This document shows positions 8,043 to 17,713 of a stretch of 64,000 nucleotides of DNA, one piece after another; position 1 is the stretch's first letter; each line of letters starts with the position of its first letter. Under the pieces are notes generated by a model that saw only the letters and a list, made by a program, of their open reading frames with translations, had not been told where the DNA came from and did not search any database. The stretch is from an uncultured Flavobacteriaceae bacterium (GTDB lineage Bacteria > Bacteroidota > Bacteroidia > Flavobacteriales > Flavobacteriaceae), in assembly GCA_947500575.1 (NCBI GenBank), contig CANMSI010000004.1, positions 532,778 through 596,777 on the forward strand, read 5' to 3'. The position numbers and the translations under genes were made by a program.

Positions 8043-10247
8043 ATGATTCCAAAAGTATTTAAAGAGGTCATTGACCTTGGGGACGGTAGAGAAATTTCTA
8101 TCGAAACCGGAAAATTGGCAAAACAGGCGCATGGTTCTGTGGTTGTCCAATCAGGCAAGTGTATGTTATTATGTACCGTTGTTTCCAATTACAAACAAGC
8201 AGATGTTGACTTTTTACCATTAACGGTAGATTACAGAGAAAAATTTGCAGCTGCAGGACGTTATCCTGGAGGTTTCTTTAAAAGAGAAGCCAGACCAAGT
8301 GATGGCGAAGTATTAACCATGCGATTAGTGGATCGTGTATTACGTCCGCTTTTCCCAAAAGATTACCACTCAGAAACACAGGTGATGATCCAATTAATGT
8401 CTCATGATGATGATGTAATGCCAGATGCAATGGCAGGATTAGCAGCTTCTGCGGCAATTCAATTATCGGATTTCCCTTTTGAATGTCCAATTTCTGAAGC
8501 AAGGGTAGGTCGTGTTAATGGTGAGTTTATCATCAATCCAACGCGTGCGCAATTAGCGGAGTCAGACATCGATATGATGATTGGTGCCTCTGCAGATTCA
8601 GTAATGATGGTAGAAGGTGAAATGGATGAGATTTCTGAAGAAGAAATGGCAGATGCAATTAAGTTTGCACATGAAGCGATTAAAGTTCAATGTGCTGCTC
8701 AGGTAAAATTAGCAGAAGCATTTGGAAAGAAAGAAGTTCGTGAATATGAAGGTGAAAGAGAAGAAGAAGATTTAGCTAAAAAAGTGCATGATATGGCATA
8801 CGACAAAGTATATGCTATTGCGAAAGCTGGTTCTTCGAAGCACGAAAGAGGTGCTGCATTTTCTGAAATAAAAGAAGAAATCAAGGCTACATTTTCTGAA
8901 GAAGAATTAGAAGACTTTGGTGATCTAGTATCTAAATATTATGGAAAAGCAGAAAAAGCTGCCATACGCGATTTAACCTTAAATGAAGGATTGCGCTTAG
9001 ATGGTCGTAAAACGGATGAAATTAGACCCATTTGGTGCGAAGTAGATTACCTACCATCCACGCATGGCTCTTCTATCTTTACGCGCGGGGAAACTCAGGC
9101 CTTAGCAACCGTAACTTTAGGAACCTCTAGAGATGCGAACCAAATAGATATGCCATCACACGAAGGCGAAGAACGTTTCTATTTACACTATAACTTCCCT
9201 CCTTTTTGTACAGGAGAAGCAAGACCCATTCGTGGAACATCTCGTAGAGAAGTAGGACATGGTAACCTAGCACAACGTGCTTTAAAAGGAATGATCCCAG
9301 AAGATTGTCCTTATACTGTAAGAGTTGTATCTGAGGTATTAGAATCCAATGGATCATCGTCTATGGCTACTGTATGCTCTGGAACTATGGCACTGATGGA
9401 TGCTGGTGTACAGATGACAAAACCAGTTTCTGGTATTGCTATGGGGTTAATCTCTGATGCAGATTCTGGAAAGTATGCGGTATTATCTGATATTTTAGGT
9501 GATGAAGATCACTTAGGAGATATGGATTTTAAAGTAACTGGTACTGCAGATGGTATTACCGCTTGCCAAATGGACATTAAAGTAAAAGGCTTGTCTTACG
9601 AGATTTTAGTAAATGCTTTAAAACAAGCTCGTGATGGTCGTTTACATATCTTAGAGAAATTAACAGATACCATCGCTGCACCAAATGCAGATGTTAAAGG
9701 GCATGCTCCTAAAATGGTTACAAGACGCGTTCCTAACGAATTCATTGGAGCCTTAATTGGACCCGGTGGAAAAGTTATTCAAGAAATGCAGAAAGAAACG
9801 GAAACCACTATTGTTATTAATGAAGATCCAGTAACAGAAGAAGGTATCGTAGAAATTTTAGGTGTTGGTAACGAAGGTATTGATGCCGTTCTTGCAAAAA
9901 TAGATGCTATCTTATTTAAGCCTGAAGTTGGGAGCGTTTACGAGGTGAAAGTAATAAAGATGCTCGATTTTGGTGCGGTAGTAGAATATATGGAAGCCCC
10001 AGGAAACGAAGTACTATTGCACGTGAGTGAGCTAGCTTGGGAACGAACAGAAAATGTAAGCGATGTTGTAAACATGGGCGACGTATTTGATGTGAAGTAC
10101 TTTGGTATAGACTCTAGAACAAGAAAAGAAAAAGTATCTCGAAAAGCACTTTTACCTAAACCAGAAGGTTTTGTAGAGCGCCCACCTAGAGATAATCGCA
10201 ATCGCGGAAATGATAGAAACAGAGATAGAAAACCGAGAAGGGACTAA
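8043..10247 (+). CDS. pnp: Polyribonucleotide nucleotidyltransferase (PNPase)
   Basis: Phosphate-dependent 3'-5' exoribonuclease that degrades mRNA and can add tails in reverse; it normally acts as a homotrimer. The protein has 734 residues: two RNase PH domains (about 10-150 and 315-550) around a helical linker, then a KH domain ([18 protein letters not shown], with GPGG in the GxxG loop) and an S1 domain (about 625-695). Core motifs [20 protein letters not shown] and the catalytic region ([12 protein letters not shown]) are present. The C-terminus is a short basic, Asn/Arg/Asp-rich tail ([18 protein letters not shown]), a likely disordered RNA or partner contact. A clean terminator follows. 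Confidence 0.98.
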   Translation: MIPKVFKEVIDLGDGREISIETGKLAKQAHGSVVVQSGKCMLLCTVVSNYKQADVDFLPLTVDYREKFAAAGRYPGGFFKREARPSDGEVLTMRLVDRVLRPLFPKDYHSETQVMIQLMSHDDDVMPDAMAGLAASAAIQLSDFPFECPISEARVGRVNGEFIINPTRAQLAESDIDMMIGASADSVMMVEGEMDEISEEEMADAIKFAHEAIKVQCAAQVKLAEAFGKKEVREYEGEREEEDLAKKVHDMAYDKVYAIAKAGSSKHERGAAFSEIKEEIKATFSEEELEDFGDLVSKYYGKAEKAAIRDLTLNEGLRLDGRKTDEIRPIWCEVDYLPSTHGSSIFTRGETQALATVTLGTSRDANQIDMPSHEGEERFYLHYNFPPFCTGEARPIRGTSRREVGHGNLAQRALKGMIPEDCPYTVRVVSEVLESNGSSSMATVCSGTMALMDAGVQMTKPVSGIAMGLISDADSGKYAVLSDILGDEDHLGDMDFKVTGTADGITACQMDIKVKGLSYEILVNALKQARDGRLHILEKLTDTIAAPNADVKGHAPKMVTRRVPNEFIGALIGPGGKVIQEMQKETETTIVINEDPVTEEGIVEILGVGNEGIDAVLAKIDAILFKPEVGSVYEVKVIKMLDFGAVVEYMEAPGNEVLLHVSELAWERTENVSDVVNMGDVFDVKYFGIDSRTRKEKVSRKALLPKPEGFVERPPRDNRNRGNDRNRDRKPRRD

Positions 10248-10270
10248 TTCCAAACTATCAAATACTATAA

Positions 10271-10304
10271 AAAAACTTCAACCGAATGGTTGGAGTTTTT
10301 TTTT
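10271..10304 (+). terminator. Rho-independent terminator after pnp
   Basis: AACTTCAACC (10274-10283) pairs with GGTTGGAGTT (10288-10297) with one G-U, loop GAAT, then nine T in a row. Confidence 0.92.
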
Positions 10305-10367
10305 GCATTCTACGCAACCTTTATTAGTACTATCAGACTACTGTGTAGTAACCTAAATCCAATTCCT

Positions 10368-11321
10368 ATGAAATATCCAAAATTGCTTATTCTTGCATTA
10401 CTTACAATCTTACTGATTGGCTGTAATAAAGATGATTCAGAAACTACCACTGACCCGCCTTTACTAACCTTAAAAGGGTATACTTTTAAAAGATATGACA
10501 CCAGTAATAGTCCAAATCTCGTAAGAGATTCTACGCATTATCAATTAGAAAACAACCGCATCATCAGCTCCACAGGAGTGCATCAAATTACGACCAGTCC
10601 CAAAAATAGCAATGGTGATTTTTTCTATGAAAATGGGAAAATTTCGGAAACCAATTCTTTTAGAGAAGGCATCAAAGTACGAACCACTAAATTTTCATAC
10701 GATAGCAATGGAAATTTATTAACATATAGCTCTCAAGAGCTAAATACGCAGTTTCAAGAAACAGTATACCATAGGCATAGATTTACGCATACCAATGATA
10801 CCATATATGCTACCTGGCAACGGAGTGATGATGGTGTTAATTATGATACCATTCTGGCGGAGTCAAAAATGATTTTAGATGCCAATAACAATAGAACCTA
10901 TTATGAGGCATTTGATGTGGTTAATAATGATACTAAACGCACCACAAGCACCTACGATGCAAACAATAATTTAATGATCGAGGATAGTGCTTTTCTATCC
11001 AATAATACTTGGGTTCCAAGTTTAAGGAACACCTATGCCTACGAACAAAGCACCAATACTTTTGCCATGATCAACGAAGCTACTTATGGCCGACAAACTT
11101 TAATGATGTTATACCATCTTCAAGGGAACAGTCTAAACAATTTTAATTCAAAAAATATTTCTCCTAACTCTCTAAATCAATTTGAAACCACTTTTTCTGA
11201 TACAGTAGTATTCGAAATTAATAATACTCTTGAAGCCAATAGTAGTATTAGCAATGAATTTAAAACCCTTTTTGATGGGGTATTATTTTCCAGATTCACC
11301 TTGGATTATAGCTTTGAATAG
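10368..11321 (+). CDS. Hypothetical lipoprotein with YD-like repeats
   Basis: Secreted lipoprotein of 317 residues from the ATG at 10368, which gives a typical signal and lipobox (LILALLTILLIGC) followed by an acidic tether. A longer frame from 10290 starts inside the pnp terminator and is unlikely. The mature part is beta-rich with repeats resembling YD or RHS units: KFSYDSNGNLLTYS, MILDANNNRTYYEA and STYDANNNLMIED. Such units usually form beta-sheet shells on the cell surface. No function can be named. It lies 32 bases upstream of a second lipoprotein gene, itself next to an ECF sigma gene, so the three may share control. Confidence 0.75.
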   Translation: MKYPKLLILALLTILLIGCNKDDSETTTDPPLLTLKGYTFKRYDTSNSPNLVRDSTHYQLENNRIISSTGVHQITTSPKNSNGDFFYENGKISETNSFREGIKVRTTKFSYDSNGNLLTYSSQELNTQFQETVYHRHRFTHTNDTIYATWQRSDDGVNYDTILAESKMILDANNNRTYYEAFDVVNNDTKRTTSTYDANNNLMIEDSAFLSNNTWVPSLRNTYAYEQSTNTFAMINEATYGRQTLMMLYHLQGNSLNNFNSKNISPNSLNQFETTFSDTVVFEINNTLEANSSISNEFKTLFDGVLFSRFTLDYSFE

Positions 11322-11353
11322 TGCCATTATATTAACTTCTAAAAACAAACCTC

Positions 11354-12178
11354 ATGAACTTTAAAAAAATTGTAATTCTTGGCTTGCTAAGCGTTTTCTT
11401 TATTGGGAACATAAGTTGCGAAGTAGAACCTTACGAGCCTACTACAGGCGAAGATCTAATACAACAAGAATCGGCCTTGTACTCCTATCTTCAAATAGTT
11501 ACAGATAGTCCAGACGCGGAAGTGCTCGAAGTAGGTTGCGTAGAGTTTATTTACCCTTTTATTCTATATGTCTATGATACCGAAGCTATTTTTGCCAGAC
11601 AAGAATCGATTTTAGATAATCAAGATTTCACCACGCTTCTAGCAAATCTTGAAGAAGACTATTCTATTGGATTAAGCTATCCTATTACCGGCTTTCTTCA
11701 AGATGGATCTTCTTTAGAAATTACTTCTAACGAAGAATTAGAAGCATCATTACAAGCCTGCATAGAAGCAGAAATAGAACATATTATAGGTGTTTGCAAC
11801 GGCATAGCTACCGCAGAAGAATGTGTTTGGGACATAACGGAAAGTTCCCTTATGGACAACCCGTATGTATCCCTTCCCGCTAATTTCTCTCTAGAAGATG
11901 ATGGGAGCGTTTCTTTTCAAGTAGAAGAGGTCATATATAGAGGAACTTGGATCTTTTATTTTATAGGGAACAACCTTCATATGAATATGTTCTTTGAATA
12001 TGAAGAAAATACCAATCCGGAAACGAATCCTGATCTACTTCCTATAAAAGAAGATTGGAACTTCGACTGGAAAATAAACTATATTGATACTGAAAAAATA
12101 GAGATAGAAAATCACTTAGAACAAGCCTATACATTAGAGAGAGTTTGCGAAGAGGAAATGGATGATATAGAAAACTAA
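11354..12178 (+). CDS. Hypothetical lipoprotein upstream of ECF sigma factor
   Basis: Unrecognised lipoprotein of 274 residues: signal MNFKKIVILGLLSVFFIGNISC with Cys at 22, then a very acidic mature protein. The sequence contains Cys pairs (VGCVEFIYPF; ACIEAEIEHIIGVCNGIATAEECVWDI), and the second half (FSLEDDGSVSFQVEEVIYRGTWIFYFIGNNLHMN) looks like a lipocalin-type sheet. The ECF sigma gene begins 17 bases after the stop, so it probably belongs to the same transcript and may be part of the stress or sensing circuit below. No known family was recognised. Confidence 0.75.
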   Translation: MNFKKIVILGLLSVFFIGNISCEVEPYEPTTGEDLIQQESALYSYLQIVTDSPDAEVLEVGCVEFIYPFILYVYDTEAIFARQESILDNQDFTTLLANLEEDYSIGLSYPITGFLQDGSSLEITSNEELEASLQACIEAEIEHIIGVCNGIATAEECVWDITESSLMDNPYVSLPANFSLEDDGSVSFQVEEVIYRGTWIFYFIGNNLHMNMFFEYEENTNPETNPDLLPIKEDWNFDWKINYIDTEKIEIENHLEQAYTLERVCEEEMDDIEN

Positions 12179-12194
12179 ACGACTTAAAACCTAT

Positions 12195-12758
12195 TTGGAT
12201 ACCCAACAACTAATAACAGGTTGTATTAACAAAAATGCTAAGGCAAGGGAAGCACTTTATATGTTATATAAAGGAAAACTTTTCTCGGTATGCCTTAAGT
12301 ATTGTCGCTCTTATACAGAAGCGGAAGACCATCTGCACGATATATTCATTGAAATTTTTGATAAAATAAAAACATATAGAGGGCATGGATCTTTTGAAGG
12401 GTGGATGAAACGAATTGCAATTAACAAAGCAATTGATAGGTATAAAAAAGTAACAAATTTTGAATTAGCTGATTATAAACTGGCAGGTTTAACGGAAGAA
12501 GTTTACCTCAATGAGGATCACCTGCCACTGTCTTTTGAAAGCCTTATGAATCTGATACATGAGCTTCCTCCTCAATATAGAATCATTTTTAGTCTTTATG
12601 AGTTAGATAATTATACACATAAGGAGATTGCTAAAATGCTCTCTATTTCAATTGGAACCTCTAAATCTAATCTGCATCGAGCTAAGATAATCCTTAAAAA
12701 AAAGGTTACAGATCTTACAAATGAGCAAAAGAATAAAAATGTTGGTGATGGGAAATAA
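12195..12758 (+). CDS. ECF-type RNA polymerase sigma factor
   Basis: Extracytoplasmic-function sigma-70 family member, 187 residues. Region 2 is recognisable as EDHLHDIFIEIFDKIKTYRGHGSFEGWMKRIAINKAIDRYK and region 4 as LPPQYRIIFSLYELDNYTHKEIAKMLSISIGTSKSNLHRAK; the intervening linker lacks regions 1.1 and 3, as expected. No ATG fits, and the TTG at 12195 gives the usual MDTQQLITGCINKNAKA start. The next gene starts before this one ends (10-20 bases overlap), so the two are translationally coupled. The partner is an envelope-spanning anti-sigma-like protein, which supports a cell-surface signal pathway. Confidence 0.93.
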   Translation: MDTQQLITGCINKNAKAREALYMLYKGKLFSVCLKYCRSYTEAEDHLHDIFIEIFDKIKTYRGHGSFEGWMKRIAINKAIDRYKKVTNFELADYKLAGLTEEVYLNEDHLPLSFESLMNLIHELPPQYRIIFSLYELDNYTHKEIAKMLSISIGTSKSNLHRAKIILKKKVTDLTNEQKNKNVGDGK

Positions 12759-14253
12759 GAAAGAAATAGGAACCTATTTTAAAGATCAATTGACCGAAAA
12801 AGAAATTCGGCCAACAGATAAGGTATGGATCACCATTGAGGCTACCCTTAAGAAAAAGAGACGAAAACGTTTTTTCATATGGTTCTTCTTAATAGGTGCA
12901 ATAAGCCTTTTAGGCTTATTCATTTTTTGGCAAATTACTTTAACAAATACTGAAGAAACGAATGAAGATGCAATAACAAATACGAATAAAAAAGTATCTC
13001 CATCAGAAGAAAACAAATTGGATGCTCCTTTTAAAACAAAAGTGCAAACGAAGAAACAAAAGGAAGGTATCATAGAACCAATAAAAAATGTGGAACCAAA
13101 AGATTCTTTGCTTTTAAAGGCGCCATCAAATTCGCAACAAGTCAAATCCAATGCATACGCTTCTTATTCTAAAACTAGTACTCAAGGGAAAAAAGAGGCA
13201 GTATCTTCCACGCAAACATCAAAAAATACTTCTAATACTGCTTCCTCAGAGGTACGTGTTAGTAAGGCGGGTTCCTTGAATGAAAAGGAAAGACCGCGCT
13301 CTAAAAAGGAAACAAATACTTCTAAAACCCAGAACCAACCATCACCAGTGGATAGCACAGAGTTAGGGGTCAAAGAACCAACGAAAGCCACAAAAGGGAA
13401 TCAAGAAACTAGTACTATCGATGTAGTTTCTGGAAAATTATTAGGGAAAGAAGTTCAAAAGAATAAAGATTCTGTGATGGTAAAGGATACGCTGGACACA
13501 AAACCAAAGCGTGCGCCAAGAAAAAAGAAAGAGGAGAATGAAGAGGAGAAGGAAACTCCGAAATTACTTCCTGGAAATTGGACAGTTTCTGTTCATGGAG
13601 CACCTGTATACCATGGGTACTTATCTAATACAAATGCGCTATTGAGAAATGACAGCCTTCCTATTAGCAATGAACTTTCGCTCGGATATGGTATTTTAGT
13701 GAATGTACCTTTGAATGATAAGGTCCTATTCCGATTTGGTTTTAATAAACTAGATTTTAAGTATTCCTATGAGAATGTCTCTAGTAGAATTAATATAAAT
13801 GCACGTCCAGATATTTTTAATCCTGAAACTACAGACCTTTTTACAAGTGGTCTTGATCAGAATCTTAGAAATGAGATTGATGCTGGTTTGGCATTTGATA
13901 TTGAACACAAAATTTCTTATTGGGAAATTCCCCTCGAAGTGGTACATGCTATTAAAGGAAAAAAAGCAAGAGTAGATGTCATAGGTGGTCTAGATTTATA
14001 TGTTTTTAGAAATGATGCTATTAACTTAGAGATACCCAATAGGGGAACTTTTAATATTGGAAGTGCCAACTATTTTAAAAAACAGGCCTTAGGAGCTCAT
14101 ATTGGTGTTGGTTTCCGCTACCCTATTACCAAAGGCATTCAATTTGATATAGAGCCCACCTTTAAATACCTATTTAGCAGCTTCAAGAGGGATACTCAAA
14201 GTTTAAACCCCTATTATTTTGGAATTTATACAGGTTTTACCTTTAAACTATAG
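12748..14253 (+). CDS. Dma-like dual-membrane-spanning anti-sigma protein
   Basis: Protein of 501 residues (from the ATG at 12748; ATGs at 12721 and 12739 are alternatives) with an unusual three-part layout. Residues 1-40 are a short cytoplasmic, charged segment (KEIGTYFKDQLTEKEIRPTD) followed by KKKRRKR. One transmembrane helix spans about 42-62 (FFIWFFLIGAISLLGLFIFW). About 220 residues of Lys/Ser/Thr/Glu-rich low-complexity sequence come next, then an outer-membrane beta-barrel-like domain from about 285 to the end (GNWTVSVHGAPVYHG to YYFGIYTGFTFKL). This matches the Dma class known from Bacteroides thetaiotaomicron, where a cytoplasmic anti-sigma domain and an OM barrel sit in one chain. 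Overlap with the upstream ECF sigma gene supports that role. Confidence 0.8.
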   Translation: MGNKKEIGTYFKDQLTEKEIRPTDKVWITIEATLKKKRRKRFFIWFFLIGAISLLGLFIFWQITLTNTEETNEDAITNTNKKVSPSEENKLDAPFKTKVQTKKQKEGIIEPIKNVEPKDSLLLKAPSNSQQVKSNAYASYSKTSTQGKKEAVSSTQTSKNTSNTASSEVRVSKAGSLNEKERPRSKKETNTSKTQNQPSPVDSTELGVKEPTKATKGNQETSTIDVVSGKLLGKEVQKNKDSVMVKDTLDTKPKRAPRKKKEENEEEKETPKLLPGNWTVSVHGAPVYHGYLSNTNALLRNDSLPISNELSLGYGILVNVPLNDKVLFRFGFNKLDFKYSYENVSSRININARPDIFNPETTDLFTSGLDQNLRNEIDAGLAFDIEHKISYWEIPLEVVHAIKGKKARVDVIGGLDLYVFRNDAINLEIPNRGTFNIGSANYFKKQALGAHIGVGFRYPITKGIQFDIEPTFKYLFSSFKRDTQSLNPYYFGIYTGFTFKL

Positions 14254-14409
14254 TCTTTATCTAAACTCCCTATTCGTAAGGGATGTAGCTTGTCGGTTTT
14301 TTATTCCTTTGAACCAAAAAATTAAAATTAACGTACCCTATTGTAACATTTCTGACTTTTTTACGTATAACTAAATGCAGTCTATGCACTATGAACTTAA
14401 TTTGATTCA

Positions 14410-15273
14410 ATGAGACAGCTTAAAATTACAAAACAGGTTACCAATAGGGAAACCGCATCTCTGGACAAGTACTTACAAGAAATTGGAAAAGTAGACCTTA
14501 TTACTGCAGATGAAGAAGTAGAATTGGCACAACGTATCAAGGCAGGCGACCAGATCGCTCTTGAAAAACTCACAAAAGCCAATCTTCGATTTGTGGTATC
14601 TGTGGCTAAACAGTACCAAAACCAGGGCTTAACTTTACCGGATTTAATCAATGAGGGAAACCTAGGATTGATTAAAGCCGCTCAACGTTTTGATGAAACC
14701 AGAGGATTTAAATTTATCTCCTATGCTGTATGGTGGATTCGTCAGTCAATCTTACAAGCATTGGCAGAACAATCTCGTATTGTTCGTTTGCCACTAAATA
14801 AGATTGGTTCTATCAATAAAATTAATAAGACATTTGCTTTCTTAGAGCAAGCGCACGAACGTATCCCTTCTGCAGAAGAAATTGCAAAAGAATTGGATAT
14901 GACCGTAGAAGATGTAAAACAATCTTTAAAAAACTCAGGACGTCATGTATCCATGGATGCACCTTTGATTGATGGAGAAGATTCTAACCTTTACGACGTA
15001 TTGCGAAGTGGAGAATCTCCAAATCCAGATAGAGAGTTGCTACATGAATCTCTAAGAACCGAAATAGAAAGAGCTTTAGAAACCTTAACGCCAAGAGAAG
15101 CAGACGTAATTCGTTTGTATTTTGGATTGGCAGGACAACATTCTATGACCCTAGAAGAGATTGGAGAAACCTTTGATCTTACTAGAGAACGTGTGCGTCA
15201 AATTAAGGAAAAAGCAATTCGTAGATTAAAGCATACTTCTAGAAGTAAAATATTGAAAACCTACCTCGGATAA
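14410..15273 (+). CDS. rpoD: Primary sigma factor RpoD/SigA
   Basis: Housekeeping sigma factor of 287 residues. It lacks region 1.1, which is normal in Bacteroidota. Region 1.2 is [20 protein letters not shown], region 2 contains [17 protein letters not shown] and [17 protein letters not shown] (core binding and -10 recognition), region 3 runs to about residue 200, and region 4.2 is the [23 protein letters not shown]. The holoenzyme recognises the TAnnTTTG/TTG promoters typical of the phylum. It is monocistronic: a clear terminator follows at 15392-15418. Confidence 0.97.
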   Translation: MRQLKITKQVTNRETASLDKYLQEIGKVDLITADEEVELAQRIKAGDQIALEKLTKANLRFVVSVAKQYQNQGLTLPDLINEGNLGLIKAAQRFDETRGFKFISYAVWWIRQSILQALAEQSRIVRLPLNKIGSINKINKTFAFLEQAHERIPSAEEIAKELDMTVEDVKQSLKNSGRHVSMDAPLIDGEDSNLYDVLRSGESPNPDRELLHESLRTEIERALETLTPREADVIRLYFGLAGQHSMTLEEIGETFDLTRERVRQIKEKAIRRLKHTSRSKILKTYLG

Positions 15274-15391
15274 TCCGTGGGACACAAATACATGTTAAAA
15301 TTTCCATAAATTTGTTTTATGGTATAAAAATTGTAATTTGTACACCGTAACAACAGTTTATCATGACTGTTCGTTTTTTGATTGATGAATA

Positions 15392-15418
15392 AACTCCGGC
15401 TGATTACCGGAGTTTTTT
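15392..15418 (+). terminator. Rho-independent terminator after rpoD
   Basis: AACTCCGG (15392-15399) pairs perfectly with CCGGAGTT (15407-15414), 7-base loop, followed by TTTTTT. It lies about 120 bases after the rpoD stop. Confidence 0.92.
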
Positions 15419-15454
15419 CATTTATAAAAGTACCAGAAGTTTTGAACTAAAAAT

Positions 15455-15907
15455 ATGGGGTATAATATTGTATTAATAGAGCCAGAAATTCCCACAAATA
15501 CTGGCAATATAGGGCGTCTTAGTTTGGCAACGGGTTCTACCCTACATTTGGTAAAACCCTTTGGTTTTGAAATTAACGATACTCGATTAAAGCGTGCCGG
15601 ACTAGATTATTGGAAACATCTATCCCTCTATACCTATGAAAATATAGATGAGTTCTATGAGATCCACAAGGATAAAAAAATGGTCTATTTTTCCAGCCAT
15701 GGAACGCAAAATCATTGGACCATCCCCTATATGGATGAATTGTTTCTAATTTTTGGAAAAGAATCCGTAGGATTACCCAAAGCAATGATCGAAGCAAACA
15801 AAGAACAATTATATAAAATACCACTCTACAGCCCACACATTAGAAGCCTTAATCTAGCAAATGCGGTGAGCATTGCGGTCTATGAAGGCTTAAAACATTT
15901 AAAATAA
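15455..15907 (+). CDS. trmL: tRNA (cytidine(34)-2'-O)-methyltransferase
   Basis: SPOUT methyltransferase of 150 residues that modifies the wobble base of certain leucine tRNAs using SAM. Full-length single-domain form: motif 1 IEPEIPTNTGNIGRLSLATG, motif 2 LIFGKESVGLP and motif 3 IPLYSPHIRSLNLANAVSIA form the trefoil knot. The N-terminus MGYNIVLIEPEIP is typical. It lies between the rpoD terminator and the rpe promoter and looks monocistronic. Confidence 0.93.
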   Translation: MGYNIVLIEPEIPTNTGNIGRLSLATGSTLHLVKPFGFEINDTRLKRAGLDYWKHLSLYTYENIDEFYEIHKDKKMVYFSSHGTQNHWTIPYMDELFLIFGKESVGLPKAMIEANKEQLYKIPLYSPHIRSLNLANAVSIAVYEGLKHLK

Positions 15908-15923
15908 ATACACCTCAAATCAC

Positions 15924-15931
15924 TACTTTTG
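15924..15931 (+). promoter_or_regulatory. -7 promoter element of rpe
   Basis: TACTTTTG fits TAnnTTTG and lies 27 bases before the rpe ATG. No clear -33 TTG is seen. Confidence 0.4.
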
Positions 15932-15958
15932 TAATATATACTTCTTTAGCATATACCT

Positions 15959-16618
15959 ATGAGCTTTAAAAAAATTGCACCTTCCGTACTAGCAGCAGAT
16001 TTTGCAAACCTGCAACGCGATATTGAAATGGTAAATAATTGTAATGCGGATTGGTTTCATCTCGATGTTATGGATGGAGTTTTTGTACCGAATATTTCTT
16101 TTGGAATGCCTGTAATCAAAGCAATGGCGAAGCACACAACAAAACCTTTAGATGTCCATTTGATGATTGTTGACCCAGACCGATATATCCAAACTTTTGC
16201 AGATTTGGGAGCAGAAGTACTTACGGTTCATTATGAAGCTTGTACTCATTTGCACAGAACATTACAAGCCATCAAGGCGGCTGGCATGAAAGCCGGTGTG
16301 GCACTTAATCCGCATACGTCCGTGCACCTATTAGAAGATATCATCCAAGATATTGATCTGGTTTGCATTATGAGTGTTAATCCAGGCTTTGGAGGGCAGT
16401 CTTTTATTGAAAATACCTATGCCAAGGTAAAAACCCTTAAAAATCTAATCCAACAAAAAGGAGCAAACACACTTATTGAAATAGATGGAGGTGTAAACGA
16501 TAAAAATGCCAAAGCTTTATGCGATGCTGGTGCTGATGTACTAGTAGCCGGAAGTTTTATTTTTAAAAGTGAAGAACCGTGCACTACTATAGCTCATCTA
16601 AAGGAAATTATAAGCTAA
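15959..16618 (+). CDS. rpe: Ribulose-phosphate 3-epimerase
   Basis: TIM-barrel metalloenzyme of the pentose phosphate pathway that interconverts ribulose 5-phosphate and xylulose 5-phosphate. It has 219 residues. Family motifs are APSVLAADFANL near the start, HLDVMDGVFVPNISFG with the metal-binding His and Asp, VHLMIVDPDRY, MSVNPGFGGQSF, and EIDGGVNDKNA with the second catalytic Asp. Its TAA overlaps the ATG of the next gene by one base (TAATG), so the YpdA-like protein is probably made from the same mRNA. Confidence 0.97.
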   Translation: MSFKKIAPSVLAADFANLQRDIEMVNNCNADWFHLDVMDGVFVPNISFGMPVIKAMAKHTTKPLDVHLMIVDPDRYIQTFADLGAEVLTVHYEACTHLHRTLQAIKAAGMKAGVALNPHTSVHLLEDIIQDIDLVCIMSVNPGFGGQSFIENTYAKVKTLKNLIQQKGANTLIEIDGGVNDKNAKALCDAGADVLVAGSFIFKSEEPCTTIAHLKEIIS

Positions 16619-17580
16619 TGGAGCACATAGATGTAGCTATTATAGGTGGAGGTCCTATAGGAATAGCCTGTGGACTAGAGGCTAAAAAAAAAGGCTTGCA
16701 GTATGTCATTCTAGAAAAAGGACCTATTGTAAATTCCCTTTTCAATTACCCCATTAACATGCAATTTTTTTCCTCATCAGAAAAGTTAGAAATTGATAAC
16801 ATCCCATTTATTAGCAAGGAAGCAAAACCTAAACGCAACGAGGCACTAGAATATTATCGAAGAATTGTTACGTCCTATGCTTTAAATATTCACTTATTTG
16901 AAAAAGTAAATGAAGTGCAAAAAAGCGAAGGTGTTTTTAAAATTACTACTTCAAAAAATACATATCAAGCTCGTCAAGTTATTGTAGCAACAGGATTTTA
17001 TGACCTTCCTAATTTAATCAATGTTCCAGGAGAAGAACTAGACAAAGTATCCCATTATTATAAAGATCCCCACTTCTATGCAAGTCAAAAACTAGCTGTA
17101 GTAGGGGCAAGTAATTCTGCCATAGACGCTGCTCTAGAGTGCTACCGTAAAGGAGCCGAAGTTAGTCTCATCATTAGAGGACCAGAAGTGGGCAAACGTG
17201 TAAAATATTGGGTGCGTCCAGATATTATCAATAGAATTGAAGAAGGAAGTATTAAAGCGTATTACAATACAAGCATACAAGAAATTAGAGAAACTGAAAT
17301 TGTGATTAATTCTCCAAGCGGAACGCAAACAATAGAAAACGATTACATTTTAGCACTTACTGGATATCAACCCAATTTCGAATTTCTGGAGCAAATGGGT
17401 ATAGAACTTTCCAAAGATGCCAAAAAACTTCCCAATTACAATCCCGATACTATGGAAACCAATGTGACGGGACTCTACTTAGCTGGTGTTATATGTGGCG
17501 GTATGGAAACCCATAAATGGTTCATAGAAAACTCAAGAATACATGCGCAATTGATTGTAAAAAGTATTTTAGATAAATAA
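16618..17580 (+). CDS. YpdA family bacillithiol-disulfide reductase-like flavoprotein
   Basis: FAD/NAD(P)-binding oxidoreductase of 320 residues. It has an N-terminal FAD site (DVAIIGGGPIGIACGLEAKK) and a second dinucleotide fold (LAVVGASNSAIDAALECYRK). The segment FNYPINMQFFSSSEKLEI is typical of the YpdA family, which in Firmicutes reduces bacillithiol disulfide with NADPH. There is no CxxC redox pair, which agrees with YpdA and argues against thioredoxin reductase. Many flavobacteria make bacillithiol, so the role is reasonable but not proven here. The start at 16618 is set by the TAATG overlap with rpe. Confidence 0.88.
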   Translation: MEHIDVAIIGGGPIGIACGLEAKKKGLQYVILEKGPIVNSLFNYPINMQFFSSSEKLEIDNIPFISKEAKPKRNEALEYYRRIVTSYALNIHLFEKVNEVQKSEGVFKITTSKNTYQARQVIVATGFYDLPNLINVPGEELDKVSHYYKDPHFYASQKLAVVGASNSAIDAALECYRKGAEVSLIIRGPEVGKRVKYWVRPDIINRIEEGSIKAYYNTSIQEIRETEIVINSPSGTQTIENDYILALTGYQPNFEFLEQMGIELSKDAKKLPNYNPDTMETNVTGLYLAGVICGGMETHKWFIENSRIHAQLIVKSILDK

Positions 17581-17609
17581 GTGAAGTAGCAGTAAGACAG
17601 GTGCAAATA

Positions 17610-17678
17610 CCCTGTTTACAGGGAGTTAAATTCCCTATTTATACGTTTATTTTGTGAGGTAATAAGGAGGCATCTTTG
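17610..17678 (+). promoter_or_regulatory. Palindromic operator and promoter, copy A
   Basis: The palindrome CCCTGTTTACAGGG lies at 17610-17623. Exactly 47 bases later comes CATCTTTG (17671-17678), one base off the TAnnTTTG -7 element. The same two elements with the same 47-base spacing recur at 20843-20911, just after the response regulator gene. This suggests that a shared regulator, most simply the adjacent LuxR-type response regulator, acts at both. Confidence 0.6.
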
Positions 17679-17713
17679 TTCATTCCATGCCCTCTTTTAA
17701 ATTGCATTTCAAG

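Noticed and set aside
9127-9357. Minus-strand open frame inside pnp
   Set aside because: Antisense shadow of the strongly conserved pnp coding frame.
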